The notes beneath the pieces are model-generated. The model was not told where the DNA came from, made no database searches, and was given only the letters and a program-made list of their open reading frames with translations. From positions 1 to 13,742 of the forward strand of contig JAISWY010000207.1 in NCBI GenBank assembly GCA_031270925.1: 13,742 nt of DNA, in the 5' to 3' direction. This DNA is from Candidatus Symbiothrix sp. Lineage in GTDB: Bacteria; Bacteroidota; Bacteroidia; Bacteroidales; Azobacteroidaceae. Position 1 is the stretch's first letter. Each line of letters begins with the position of its first letter. Below, piece after piece: positions 1 through 6,667 of this stretch. Both the position numbers and the translations under genes were made by a program.

Positions 1-2
1 GA

Positions 3-947
3 AACGCCATTAACGCATATTATCCCTTGAAAACCTTCGGATTCGGCCGTTGGGAACGCTTTTTCTCGCTGGCACGTTTTTTAGTCCGCATCTTCTTTTC
101 CGGTATCGGCGGAGAATACAGCGGCTTGTTGCTTTTCGGGCCTTCGGCATGGGATTCGTTTGTAACACAAGTTTTTAAATTTTCCGGCAAACCCATTCTG
201 TATGTTGTACATGACGGCGAGATGCACACGGGCGACAAAAGCGACCGCACCCAAAGCCGCTTGTTGAAAGCCACCCACCAAGCCGATGCGCTGATTTTTT
301 TAAGTCGCAAAGTGAAAGAACAGATGCGTTTGCACTATGGAATCGAAAAACCATCGCTGATACTGCCGCACGGCTTGATTGATTTCGGACTATTGCCGCA
401 AACCATCCGCCGTCGCAAGGAAAAACCGGTTCTTCTGTTTCTCGGACGCTTATCTAAATACAAAGGCATCGACCTTCTGCTCGAAGCTTTGGCAAAAACC
501 GACGCATCGTTGTACGAAAAAGTCATCATTGCCGGCGCACCGGTGGGCGATTATACGGTTTCGACGACACTTCCGAAAATCGAAATCCGCACCGAGTGGT
601 TGTCCGAAAACGATATGCTGAATTATTTGCAGGAAGCCGACGTGCTGTTATTTCCTTATATAGAAGCCTCGCAATCGGGCGTTGCCACATTAGCGATCAA
701 TTATCTGCTGCCGTCGATCGTAACACGGGTAGGCGCTTTCGAGGAGCAGTTTGGCGATGCGGCGCTCTTCGTTCGTCCCGATGTCGATGAATTGGCCGAA
801 GCGATCCGTTTGCTTTGTTCCGATTCAACAATTTATGATGTTTTATCAAAAAAAGCATTATCTTTGCGGGAACAATATTCGTGGGATAAGTTGGCGCAAG
901 ACTTAACTCGCTTTATACAAGAACAAACAGCATCGAAAAGCGCATGA
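3..947 (+). CDS. Glycosyltransferase, GT4-like (GT-B fold), 5'-truncated by window edge
   Basis: The reading frame is open from the first bases of the window (N-A-I-N-A-Y-Y-P before a TTG codon at 27), so the true start lies upstream; TTG at 27 is only the first possible start codon visible. About 314 residues are present, ending at TGA 945-947. The C-terminal half is a nucleotide-sugar-binding GT-B domain of the Glycos_transf_1 type: the strand and loop LLFLGRLSKYKGIDLLLEAL, then ADVLLFPYIEASQSGVATLA, then VTRVGAFEE. The usual E-x7-E pair is incomplete: Glu at 663-665 is present, but the second position (687-689) is Thr. A QSGV variant like this occurs in some GT4 subfamilies, so the enzyme may still be active. 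It should act on the cytoplasmic side of the membrane, adding a sugar to a lipid-linked surface-glycan intermediate. Its stop overlaps the next start (ATGA, 944-947), which implies coupling. Donor and acceptor cannot be read from the sequence. Confidence 0.85.
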   Translation, partial: NAINAYYPLKTFGFGRWERFFSLARFLVRIFFSGIGGEYSGLLLFGPSAWDSFVTQVFKFSGKPILYVVHDGEMHTGDKSDRTQSRLLKATHQADALIFLSRKVKEQMRLHYGIEKPSLILPHGLIDFGLLPQTIRRRKEKPVLLFLGRLSKYKGIDLLLEALAKTDASLYEKVIIAGAPVGDYTVSTTLPKIEIRTEWLSENDMLNYLQEADVLLFPYIEASQSGVATLAINYLLPSIVTRVGAFEEQFGDAALFVRPDVDELAEAIRLLCSDSTIYDVLSKKALSLREQYSWDKLAQDLTRFIQEQTASKSA

Positions 948-2098
948 GCGAATCGAAACGGAGAAAAATTCTTTTTATGATCGACTCCTTGGAAGGAGGC
1001 GGTGCGGAGCGTATCTTAAGCCATCTGCTGCGCGACTTGAATCGCGATTTATTCGAAATCGACCTTTTCCTGATCATTCGGGAAGGCATCTATCTAGCCT
1101 CTGTGCCGAACGATATTCCGGTTCGTTCCATTTTTCGATCCACAAAAAATTTCCACTCGAAATATGTCGCATATCTTTATCGCTTTTACCGGCGGGGCAT
1201 GTTGGAAATGTTTAAATTATTTCCACCCATATTATCGGCGATGTCGAGAATTAGCGGACAATACGACCTCGGCATCAGTTTTTGCGAAGGTCACAATACG
1301 CCGCTGCTGGCATTGAAATCCGCCCGGTTCGCCCAAACAGTCGCATGGCTTCATGTTGATTTGCGCACACACAAGGCGATGATTCGTCCGGGCGACTTGC
1401 GAAAATATGCCCGGAATTTCGACCGGCTCTTTTTCGTTTCGGAAGGCGCCAAAGAGGGATTCCTCGAATTATTTCCCGAATACAAGGCAAACCATAATTT
1501 AGAAGTAGTTCCGAACCCGATCGACAGCCAAATGATTCTGTCGGAAGCCGCCCAGGACATCGGAATCGTTAAAAACAAAACAACGGTCTTGGCCATCGGT
1601 CGATTAACCATCCAAAAGCGTTTCGACAAACTGCTGAATGTTCACAAGCGACTGATAGACAAAGGCATCGACCACGAAGTATGGATTTTGGGCGAAGGGC
1701 TCGATCGCCGGAAGCTCGAAGATCAAGCGCGCAGTTTAGGCATTGAGTCATCCTGCCGTTTTTTGGGCTTCCGCAATCCTTATGCCTACCTCCAAGCTGC
1801 CGATGTGTTTGTGATGACCTCCGATTACGAAGGCTTGCCGGTAGTTGTTTGCGAAGCCATGATTTTGGGCAAGCCCATTGTTTCGACAGCCGTTACCGGC
1901 CCAAAGGAATTGCTGGAAGGAGGCAAATATGGCCGCTTAGTCGCCAACAACGAAGAAGCTATCGAAGCCGGCTTACAAGAACTGCTTGAAAATCAAGAGA
2001 TAAGAGAAGCATTGTCGCAGCAATTAATTCACAATCGCGGTCGATTCATCTTTCCAACGGATGTAAACGACATCGAAAAACGACTTATGGCTCTATGA
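944..2098 (+). CDS. Glycosyltransferase family 4 (GT-B fold)
   Basis: This 384-residue protein is a complete GT4 enzyme. The N-terminal Rossmann domain opens with KILFMIDSLEGGGAERILSHLL, whose Gly-rich GGGAER loop is typical of the family; WLHVD near residue 143 follows. The C-terminal donor domain begins after VVPNPID, with VLAIGRLTIQKRFDKLL and VWILGEG, and carries a full E-x7-E motif (E296 and E304 in YEGLPVVVCEAM) before GKPIVSTAVTGPKELL. It should transfer a sugar from an activated nucleotide sugar to a growing polysaccharide unit in the cytoplasm, with retention of the anomeric configuration as is usual for GT4. The ATG at 944 overlaps the upstream TGA, and the stop overlaps the next start at 2095 (ATGA), placing it inside a tightly packed polysaccharide operon. 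Specificity is not determinable from sequence. Confidence 0.93.
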   Translation: MSESKRRKILFMIDSLEGGGAERILSHLLRDLNRDLFEIDLFLIIREGIYLASVPNDIPVRSIFRSTKNFHSKYVAYLYRFYRRGMLEMFKLFPPILSAMSRISGQYDLGISFCEGHNTPLLALKSARFAQTVAWLHVDLRTHKAMIRPGDLRKYARNFDRLFFVSEGAKEGFLELFPEYKANHNLEVVPNPIDSQMILSEAAQDIGIVKNKTTVLAIGRLTIQKRFDKLLNVHKRLIDKGIDHEVWILGEGLDRRKLEDQARSLGIESSCRFLGFRNPYAYLQAADVFVMTSDYEGLPVVVCEAMILGKPIVSTAVTGPKELLEGGKYGRLVANNEEAIEAGLQELLENQEIREALSQQLIHNRGRFIFPTDVNDIEKRLMAL

Positions 2099-3171
2099 TC
2101 TATGTAGTGCTGTTTATATTGTGTGCTATTTTGGTCTATTTCGAGAACGTAAGAGGGGCAGAATCTTTCCTCCGTTTGTTCCAATGGATACTACTCGGTT
2201 TCCTCATCATTTTTATCGGCTTCCGTTTGATGGGGCCGGATTACACTTCCTACAAGAGATATTATCTATCGAACGAAAATTTAACAGGCACTTTCGAGCC
2301 GTTTTTTGTCTGGACTATCCAGTTCTTTCAAAGCATTCCCTTATCTTTTCAAGCTTATTTGGTTTTTATCGCCACGCTTTCCGTTTCGATAAAAGCGTAT
2401 GTCATTCGCCGGTATTCGCCTTATTTCTATTTGTCGATGCTGGTGGCGCTGATGAATTATTTTTTGTCCGATATGGGTCAAATCCGGTTCAGTTTAGCGA
2501 TTGCAACGATCTGGCTTTCCCTTCAATATTGCGAAAAAAAGGATATCAAGCGATTTCTGATTGTTTGTACGGTGGCCTACACGATGCACGTTTCGTCCTT
2601 GATTTTTATACCTGCTTATTTTTTGCCTTCGTTCCGCATCAAACTACCGTATATGCTGTTGATTTGGGTGGGATGTGTCATATTCAGTTTCATTTTGGAC
2701 AACTCTTTTATCTCCGATTGGGTCAATTCGCTGGCGAGAGACTCGATGATCGATACAAAAGTAAGCAGTTACACGAGCGACGAAGAACAAACATTTACCA
2801 GCCGGGTAAAATTCACGGTTATGGGAACGGTAGTAAAAGTCTTTCAATTAGTTTTATTCACGTATGCCACGATGGAGAACGATCGCTTAAAGACATTCTT
2901 CATCAACGCCTATTTTGTGGGCGGTTGCCTGTTTTTCTTTTTTGCCTTTTCCGAAATCATGTCGGCGCGGCTGAGTATCTATTATTTCTCGTTTGAGGTA
3001 TTGTCGATTCCGTGTTTCTTGTATTATGTGCAAGACAAATTAACCTATTGGAGTTTGATTTCCGCCTTCACGTTGAAAGCGTTCTATCAATTATATGTTT
3101 TGATTTTTCATGAGCTACCGATGTTTTATGTTCCTTACAGGAACTCCCTGCTTCCGTTTTTGAATTTTTAA
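2095..3171 (+). CDS. EpsG family (Wzy-like) polysaccharide polymerase, integral membrane
   Basis: This 358-residue protein is strongly hydrophobic, with about 9 to 11 likely membrane segments from the first residues (IYVVLFILCAILVYF) to the C-terminal region. Three landmarks fit the EpsG family of exopolysaccharide polymerases: GPDYTSYKRYY after the second segment, a Gln/Arg-containing segment DMGQIRFSLA near residue 125, and the helix YTMHVSSLIFIPAYF with the H-x-S signature. A late SARLSIYY supplies another conserved-type Arg. A polar loop around residues 215 to 240 (SLARDSMIDTKVSSYTSDEEQ) is probably periplasmic. The proposed role is polymerising lipid-linked repeat units in the inner membrane, as Wzy does. 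The start at 2095 is chosen because it overlaps the upstream stop and yields an immediate membrane segment. An O-antigen ligase is the main alternative, but lengths and motifs favour EpsG. Confidence 0.85.
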   Translation: MIYVVLFILCAILVYFENVRGAESFLRLFQWILLGFLIIFIGFRLMGPDYTSYKRYYLSNENLTGTFEPFFVWTIQFFQSIPLSFQAYLVFIATLSVSIKAYVIRRYSPYFYLSMLVALMNYFLSDMGQIRFSLAIATIWLSLQYCEKKDIKRFLIVCTVAYTMHVSSLIFIPAYFLPSFRIKLPYMLLIWVGCVIFSFILDNSFISDWVNSLARDSMIDTKVSSYTSDEEQTFTSRVKFTVMGTVVKVFQLVLFTYATMENDRLKTFFINAYFVGGCLFFFFAFSEIMSARLSIYYFSFEVLSIPCFLYYVQDKLTYWSLISAFTLKAFYQLYVLIFHELPMFYVPYRNSLLPFLNF

Positions 3172-3174
3172 GTC

Positions 3175-4149
3175 ATGGAAAAAGTCAGTTTGATTATACC
3201 GGTTTATAATGTTGAGAAATGCTTGCCGAAATGCTTGGATTCGGCGATTCGTCAAACCTATTCCGAATTGGAAATTATTGTTGTGAACGACGGTTCGCCC
3301 GACCGGTCGGACCGGATTATCGCCGAATACGCCGCCAAAGATTCCCGCATCGTTACGGTAAACAAGCCCAACGGCGGTCTGTCGGATGCACGCAACGCCG
3401 GCATGAACGTAGCCACCGGAGAATATCTCTGCTTCCTTGACGGCGACGACTGGTTGGATTCCGATTTCGTAGAGCAAATGCTCCACCGGATGACAAGCGA
3501 TCACTTAGACTTGGTTTGCTGCGATTACCGCTACACTTGGAAAGACGGACATTCGATCGATAAGCATTTTTTGGCCGGTTTACCGCCTGCATTGAACAAA
3601 GCGGACGCCATCGCCGCTTTCCTGAAACAACAAATACTGGCCAGCGTAGCCATCAAAATGTTCCGCAGGGAATTGTGCGAGAGCAACGAATTACGATTCG
3701 AACAAGGTATTTTATGGGAAGATCTGATTTTTACGATGCAATACCTTCTCTTGTGCGATAAGACAGGTATCATCGAAGGCTGTCTTTATAATTATTTCCA
3801 AGCCGAAATATCCATTTCGCGATCGAAAGAAACGCTCAACGTGCTGCATTGGATGCGTTCGGCCTTGCGTTGTGTGGAAATGACCGGCGAAAATTTTATG
3901 TATGTTTTCGACGATGAAAAGAAATGCTTTTTAGCCAAAGCGTTTATCGGCGTGATGGTTTATTCTTTCAAATGCAAAGACAAATCGATCCGCAACGAGT
4001 TGAAAAAAGAATTGAAAAAACGGAACAAGCAAATCGGATTGAAGTACCTATCTTCCTCCGAGAAGATGCTAATTCTCTTATACAGATTCAATTACCGAAT
4101 CGCACAAATCATTTTTCTGAATATTTACAAAAAACTGCAAGCCAGATGA
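3175..4149 (+). CDS. Glycosyltransferase family 2 (GT-A fold)
   Basis: This 324-residue protein opens directly with the GT2 signature: VSLIIPVYNVEKCLPKCLDSAIRQTY, then IIVVNDGSPDRSDRI (donor-binding Asp) and NGGLSDARNAGM. The metal-binding DxD is at residues 89 to 92 in FLDGDDW, and a WEDLIF motif near residue 181 fits the catalytic-base region of this family. The last 100 residues are rich in Lys and aromatics and may help membrane association or acceptor binding. GT2 enzymes are normally inverting and use UDP- or dTDP-sugars; the exact sugar is unknown here. It is the only GT-A enzyme visible in this cluster of GT-B enzymes. The gene starts 3 bp after the polymerase stop, the only junction in the operon that does not overlap, and ends in an ATGA overlap with the next gene. 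Confidence 0.93.
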   Translation: MEKVSLIIPVYNVEKCLPKCLDSAIRQTYSELEIIVVNDGSPDRSDRIIAEYAAKDSRIVTVNKPNGGLSDARNAGMNVATGEYLCFLDGDDWLDSDFVEQMLHRMTSDHLDLVCCDYRYTWKDGHSIDKHFLAGLPPALNKADAIAAFLKQQILASVAIKMFRRELCESNELRFEQGILWEDLIFTMQYLLLCDKTGIIEGCLYNYFQAEISISRSKETLNVLHWMRSALRCVEMTGENFMYVFDDEKKCFLAKAFIGVMVYSFKCKDKSIRNELKKELKKRNKQIGLKYLSSSEKMLILLYRFNYRIAQIIFLNIYKKLQAR

Positions 4150-5252
4150 AAACGATCGTTTTATCGGGAATCAATTTATTTATGGGCGGTACGCTCAAAG
4201 TGATGCAAGACTGCATCGAGGCATTGTCGGCTTACAGCCATGCGCACAACTATCAAATTGTGGCGCTGGTATATGATGAGCAACAATATGACAAATACGA
4301 CAATGTGCGTTACATTTCCTTTCCCAAAGCGCGGAAATCGTATTTTCATCGCTTGTATTACGAGTATATCGGCTTTCGTAAATTGTCGAAACAGCTACGG
4401 CCTTACGCATGGTTATCGCTACACGACACGACGCCGAATGTAACGGCCGAGCGCAGGGCGGTATATTGCCACAACCCGTTTCCGTTCTTTCACACCGATT
4501 TAACCCATGTGTTGCTGCAACCGAATATCGGCTTGCTCGCTTGGTTGACCGGTCCTTTTATCTACCGCACAAATATTAAAAAAAATAATTATGTGATTGT
4601 GCAGCAGGAATGGATTCGCGACACATTCCGGAAGATGTTCAAAGTCAACAATATTATTGTCGCCCTGCCGATGGAAGCGCCGGTAATCGATCGTAGCGCC
4701 GGTAAACCGGAAAAACCGCAAGGCGAGAAAAAAATCTTCTTCTATCCGGCCGGCCCGATTATCAACAAAAATTTTGAAATCGCTTGCCAAGCCTCGGCAT
4801 TGCTCGACAAGGAAGGCATCGATAATTACGAAATCGTCATCACAACCAACGGACAGGAAAACCGCTACACGCAATGGTTGTACAAAAAATACCACATGCT
4901 TCCCCACCTGCGCTTTGAGGGACTTTTGAAACGTGAAGCCATGAACCGGTATTACGAATCGGCCGATTGCCTGCTGTTTCCATCCAAAGTCGAAACTTGG
5001 GGTTTACCGATTTCGGAAGCCCAAATCCATCATTTGCCGATTCTTATTTCCGATTTAAACTATGCGCACGAATCGGTTGGAGAATACGAAAAAGTGAGTT
5101 TTTTCGATCCCTGCAATGCCGCACAATTGGCTCAATTGATAAAAGACTTCCTCAACGGAACAATCATCTACGACGGCAACCAAGCCGTGATACACCGCCA
5201 ACCGTTTACTCGCAACTGGAACGAACTGTTCGACAAATTATTCGCCTCATGA
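4146..5252 (+). CDS. Glycosyltransferase family 4 (GT-B fold)
   Basis: The product is 368 residues from ATG 4146. That start is preferred to in-frame codons further upstream because it overlaps the preceding stop (ATGA, 4146-4149), gives a canonical GT-B N-terminus (MKTIVLSGINLFMGGTLKVMQDC), and an earlier start would lie deep inside the preceding GT2 gene. AVYCHNPFPFF is the acceptor-side loop with a conserved-type His. The donor domain shows IFFYPAGPIINKNFEIACQA, then ADCLLFPSKVETWGLPISEA, where Glu-x7-Glu (ETWGLPISE) is intact. It probably adds one sugar of the surface-polysaccharide unit in the cytoplasm. Its stop overlaps the next start (5249-5252). Specificity cannot be assigned. Confidence 0.92.
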   Translation: MKTIVLSGINLFMGGTLKVMQDCIEALSAYSHAHNYQIVALVYDEQQYDKYDNVRYISFPKARKSYFHRLYYEYIGFRKLSKQLRPYAWLSLHDTTPNVTAERRAVYCHNPFPFFHTDLTHVLLQPNIGLLAWLTGPFIYRTNIKKNNYVIVQQEWIRDTFRKMFKVNNIIVALPMEAPVIDRSAGKPEKPQGEKKIFFYPAGPIINKNFEIACQASALLDKEGIDNYEIVITTNGQENRYTQWLYKKYHMLPHLRFEGLLKREAMNRYYESADCLLFPSKVETWGLPISEAQIHHLPILISDLNYAHESVGEYEKVSFFDPCNAAQLAQLIKDFLNGTIIYDGNQAVIHRQPFTRNWNELFDKLFAS

Positions 5253-6307
5253 AACTGATGCAAGTCATAACCCAATCCGAATTGGGCGGCGCACAATCGG
5301 TCGCGCTTCAATTAGCCAATTATTTCGTTGCGCAGGAAGGGAATACGGTCTATATGGTTTCGGGCGGTCCGGGCGATGCGTGGAAAGAATTGGATCCGCG
5401 TGTGCAAGTGATTTACATCAAGGAATCGCGCAAAAAAATCGGTTTACAAGACATTATCGTTTTTTTGAAATTGTGGTTAATCCGTTTGAAATACAAACCC
5501 GACGTAGTGCATCTACATTCGTCGAAGGCCGGAGCATTGGGACGTTTGGCGTTTCCCTGCAAACGGATTATTTATACTGTACACGGCTTCGATTCGATCC
5601 GACTGGCTTTCCGGGCGTTTCTTCCCATCGAAAAATTGTTGAAGAAATGCGCCAAATACATTGTCGGCGTAAGTCGCTACGATGTCGAAAATCTGGAAAA
5701 AGAAGGCGTCAAAGGTAGCGTTTGTGTTTATAACGGCATATCCGACAAGAGTTTAGGCGATAACAACACCGATGATATCCAAACTGAAATCAGCCGCTTG
5801 CAAGCATTGAAAAACGAAGGCAAATTCATTGTCGCCACTATCGCCCGGCTCGGGAAACAGAAAAAATTCGATTTGTTTTGCGAAATCGCCGAGCGTTATC
5901 CCAATCCAAACATCGCCTTTGTATGGATCGGCAACCAAACGCAACCCGAAAACACGCCTCCAAACGTATATTGCCTGGGCGAAGTGAAAGCTGCACACCG
6001 CCTGCTATCTTGCATTGATTTATTTATCTTAACCTCGAATTACGAGGGACTTCCCATTTCAATCATCGAAGCCCTGTCTTACGGCAAACCCGTTGTAGCG
6101 TCGGATGTGGGCGGCACCTGCGAAATATTGGACGGCAATAACGGCTATGCCCTCCCTAATCGCGCCGAAGCGTTTATCGAAAAAATTGAGCGATACCGGA
6201 ACGAATCCGAAGTGTATGAGGAAGCTTGCCGGGCGGCGCGCTCAACTTATCTGCAATATTTTACTGTTGAGAAAATGTGTGTGGAATATGGGGGGTTGTA
6301 TGGGTAA
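5249..6307 (+). CDS. Glycosyltransferase family 4, last gene of the polysaccharide operon
   Basis: The product is 352 residues from ATG 5249, which overlaps the previous stop by ATGA and gives the family N-terminus MKLMQVITQSELGGAQSVALQ with the GGAQ loop. An earlier in-frame start would lie within the preceding gene and encode unrelated sequence. VVHLHSSKAGALGRLA and IIYTVHGFDS are characteristic of GT4 enzymes of exopolysaccharide clusters; GVSRYDVENLEKEGV and VYNGI mark the domain boundary. The donor domain has FIVATIARLGKQKKFDLF and LFILTSNYEGLPISIIEALSYGKPVVASDVGG with an intact E-x7-E. The usual GT4 length is kept, and the C-terminus looks native although a structured repeat begins within its TAA stop codon (6305-6307). 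No typical strong terminator follows directly. Confidence 0.93.
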   Translation: MKLMQVITQSELGGAQSVALQLANYFVAQEGNTVYMVSGGPGDAWKELDPRVQVIYIKESRKKIGLQDIIVFLKLWLIRLKYKPDVVHLHSSKAGALGRLAFPCKRIIYTVHGFDSIRLAFRAFLPIEKLLKKCAKYIVGVSRYDVENLEKEGVKGSVCVYNGISDKSLGDNNTDDIQTEISRLQALKNEGKFIVATIARLGKQKKFDLFCEIAERYPNPNIAFVWIGNQTQPENTPPNVYCLGEVKAAHRLLSCIDLFILTSNYEGLPISIIEALSYGKPVVASDVGGTCEILDGNNGYALPNRAEAFIEKIERYRNESEVYEEACRAARSTYLQYFTVEKMCVEYGGLYG

Positions 6308-6390
6308 ATCAGACGTCTCGACTTCGCTTCGCTGCGCTCGACATGACGTGCTTCCATGGAGAGTGATGAGGGTTCAGTTGCAAAACCTCG

Positions 6391-6418
6391 CTCGGCGAAG
6401 GCTCCAGCCTTCGTCGAG
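6391..6418. repeat. Hairpin A of the structured repeat
   Basis: CGAAGGCT (6396-6403) and AGCCTTCG (6406-6413) are perfect complements around two bases. After one mismatch the stem continues with CTCG (6391-6394) and CGAG (6415-6418). It competes with the longer-range 9-bp pairing of 6389-6397 to 6488-6496, so the element has at least two mutually exclusive folds. Confidence 0.7.
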
Positions 6419-6424
6419 TTAAAA

Positions 6425-6467
6425 GCAAGCGTCCTCGCTTGCGGCATGTCTGGAGACATGCTTTTAA
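6425..6467. terminator. Back-to-back hairpins B and C; possible weak bidirectional terminator
   Basis: Hairpin B is GCAAGCG (6425-6431), loop TCCT, CGCTTGC (6436-6442). Hairpin C is GCATGTCT (6444-6451), GG, AGACATGC (6454-6461). Hairpin C is followed on the + strand by TTTTAA (6462-6467). On the - strand, hairpin B is followed by TTTTAA (complement of 6419-6424). Each strand therefore meets a GC-containing hairpin and then a short U run, the layout of a bidirectional intrinsic terminator. The U runs are only four long, so efficiency may be low. It lies about 120 bp past the end of the glycosyltransferase operon, where a terminator would be expected. Confidence 0.45.
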
Positions 6468-6472
6468 GCCGA

Positions 6473-6489
6473 CGTAGGCAGAGCCTACG
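6473..6489. repeat. Hairpin D of the structured repeat
   Basis: CGTAGGC (6473-6479), loop AGA, GCCTACG (6483-6489): a perfect 7-bp stem with a 3-nt loop. Its right arm overlaps the inner 9-bp inverted repeat, so D and that long-range pairing exclude each other. Confidence 0.7.
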
Positions 6490-6585
6490 CCGAGCGGGGG
6501 CGAAGTCGAGACATCCGATTTCCCCCATTATTATCCCCGTACTCACAACAATAGCACCCCAAATAGAGAATATACACCATAGATA

Positions 6586-6617
6586 TTTGCAATTTTAAAA
6601 ATAATACACTACCTTTG
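6586..6617 (+). promoter_or_regulatory. Bacteroidota-type promoter of the rimP-nusA-infB operon
   Basis: A -33 element TTTG (6586-6589) and a -7 element TACCTTTG (6610-6617) are separated by 20 bp. This is a full match to the consensus recognised by the Bacteroidota primary sigma factor (TTTG, 19-21 bp, TAnnTTTG). Transcription should start near 6622-6626, giving a leader of about 45 nt before the rimP ATG at 6668. The surrounding AT-rich stretch 6522-6609 holds no other feature I can support. Confidence 0.82.
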
Positions 6618-6631
6618 CGACCGAATTTAGG

Positions 6632-6664
6632 AGGAGGGAGGCGAATCGCCTCTCTTTTTTATTT
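6632..6664 (+). terminator. Terminator-like hairpin in the rimP leader (possible attenuator)
   Basis: GAGGCG (6638-6643), loop AAT, CGCCTC (6647-6652) form a perfect 6-bp core. The stem can extend outward with GU, GC and AU pairs to about 6632/6658. TTTTTTATTT (6655-6664) follows immediately, partly inside the extended stem. The left arm is a purine run containing GGAGG, so any Shine-Dalgarno-like signal would be paired, but it also sits too far (over 25 nt) from the ATG to act as a normal ribosome site. Because the structure lies between the promoter and the first gene, it cannot be only an end-of-operon terminator. Attenuation, perhaps sensitive to NusA made by the same operon, is an inference. 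Confidence 0.55.
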
Positions 6665-6667
6665 CGT

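Larger units (their letters stand above)
6306..6521. repeat. Structured intergenic repeat with 22-bp terminal inverted repeats and internal hairpins
   Basis: The ends, 6306-6327 and 6500-6521, are inverted copies that match at 20 of 22 positions; the inner 13 bp (GTCTCGACTTCGC and its complement) are exact. A weaker GGG/CCC match extends outward on both sides. Inside are an exact 9-bp inverted pair (6389-6397 CGCTCGGCG with 6488-6496) and the hairpins listed separately. A 9-bp pair TTAAAAGCA (6419-6427) with TGCTTTTAA (6459-6467) encloses two of them. Base composition and the CG-rich runs are unlike the flanking genes. No coding potential is convincing: the minus-strand frame through it reads HVERSEAKSRR, a kind of peptide I recall as a common spurious translation of bacterial intergenic repeats. 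The architecture suggests a REP- or MITE-like element. No clear target-site duplication is seen, and no transposase is nearby. Confidence 0.75.

Noticed and set aside
2121..2996. Long (291-codon) + strand frame within the EpsG-like gene
   Set aside because: It is a shadow frame: Phe/Cys-rich, without domain features, and lying entirely inside a gene with clear membrane-protein motifs in the other frame.
3924..4145. Upstream extension of the GT4 gene that starts at 4146
   Set aside because: It would overlap the preceding GT2 gene by over 220 bp; the ATGA overlap at 4146 and the GT-B N-terminal motif mark the real start.
4967..5248. Upstream extension of the GT4 gene that starts at 5249
   Set aside because: The sequence is an out-of-frame shadow of the preceding gene, rich in Arg and Ser and without family motifs.
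6306..6521. Insertion sequence or tRNA/attachment site
   Set aside because: There is no transposase frame, no clear target duplication and no tRNA-like arms with an acceptor end; only a non-autonomous structured repeat is supportable.
6356..6598. Plus-strand small frame across the structured repeat
   Set aside because: It spans repeat and promoter DNA, mirrors palindromic sequence, has no ribosome-site or family signal, and ends inside the rimP promoter.
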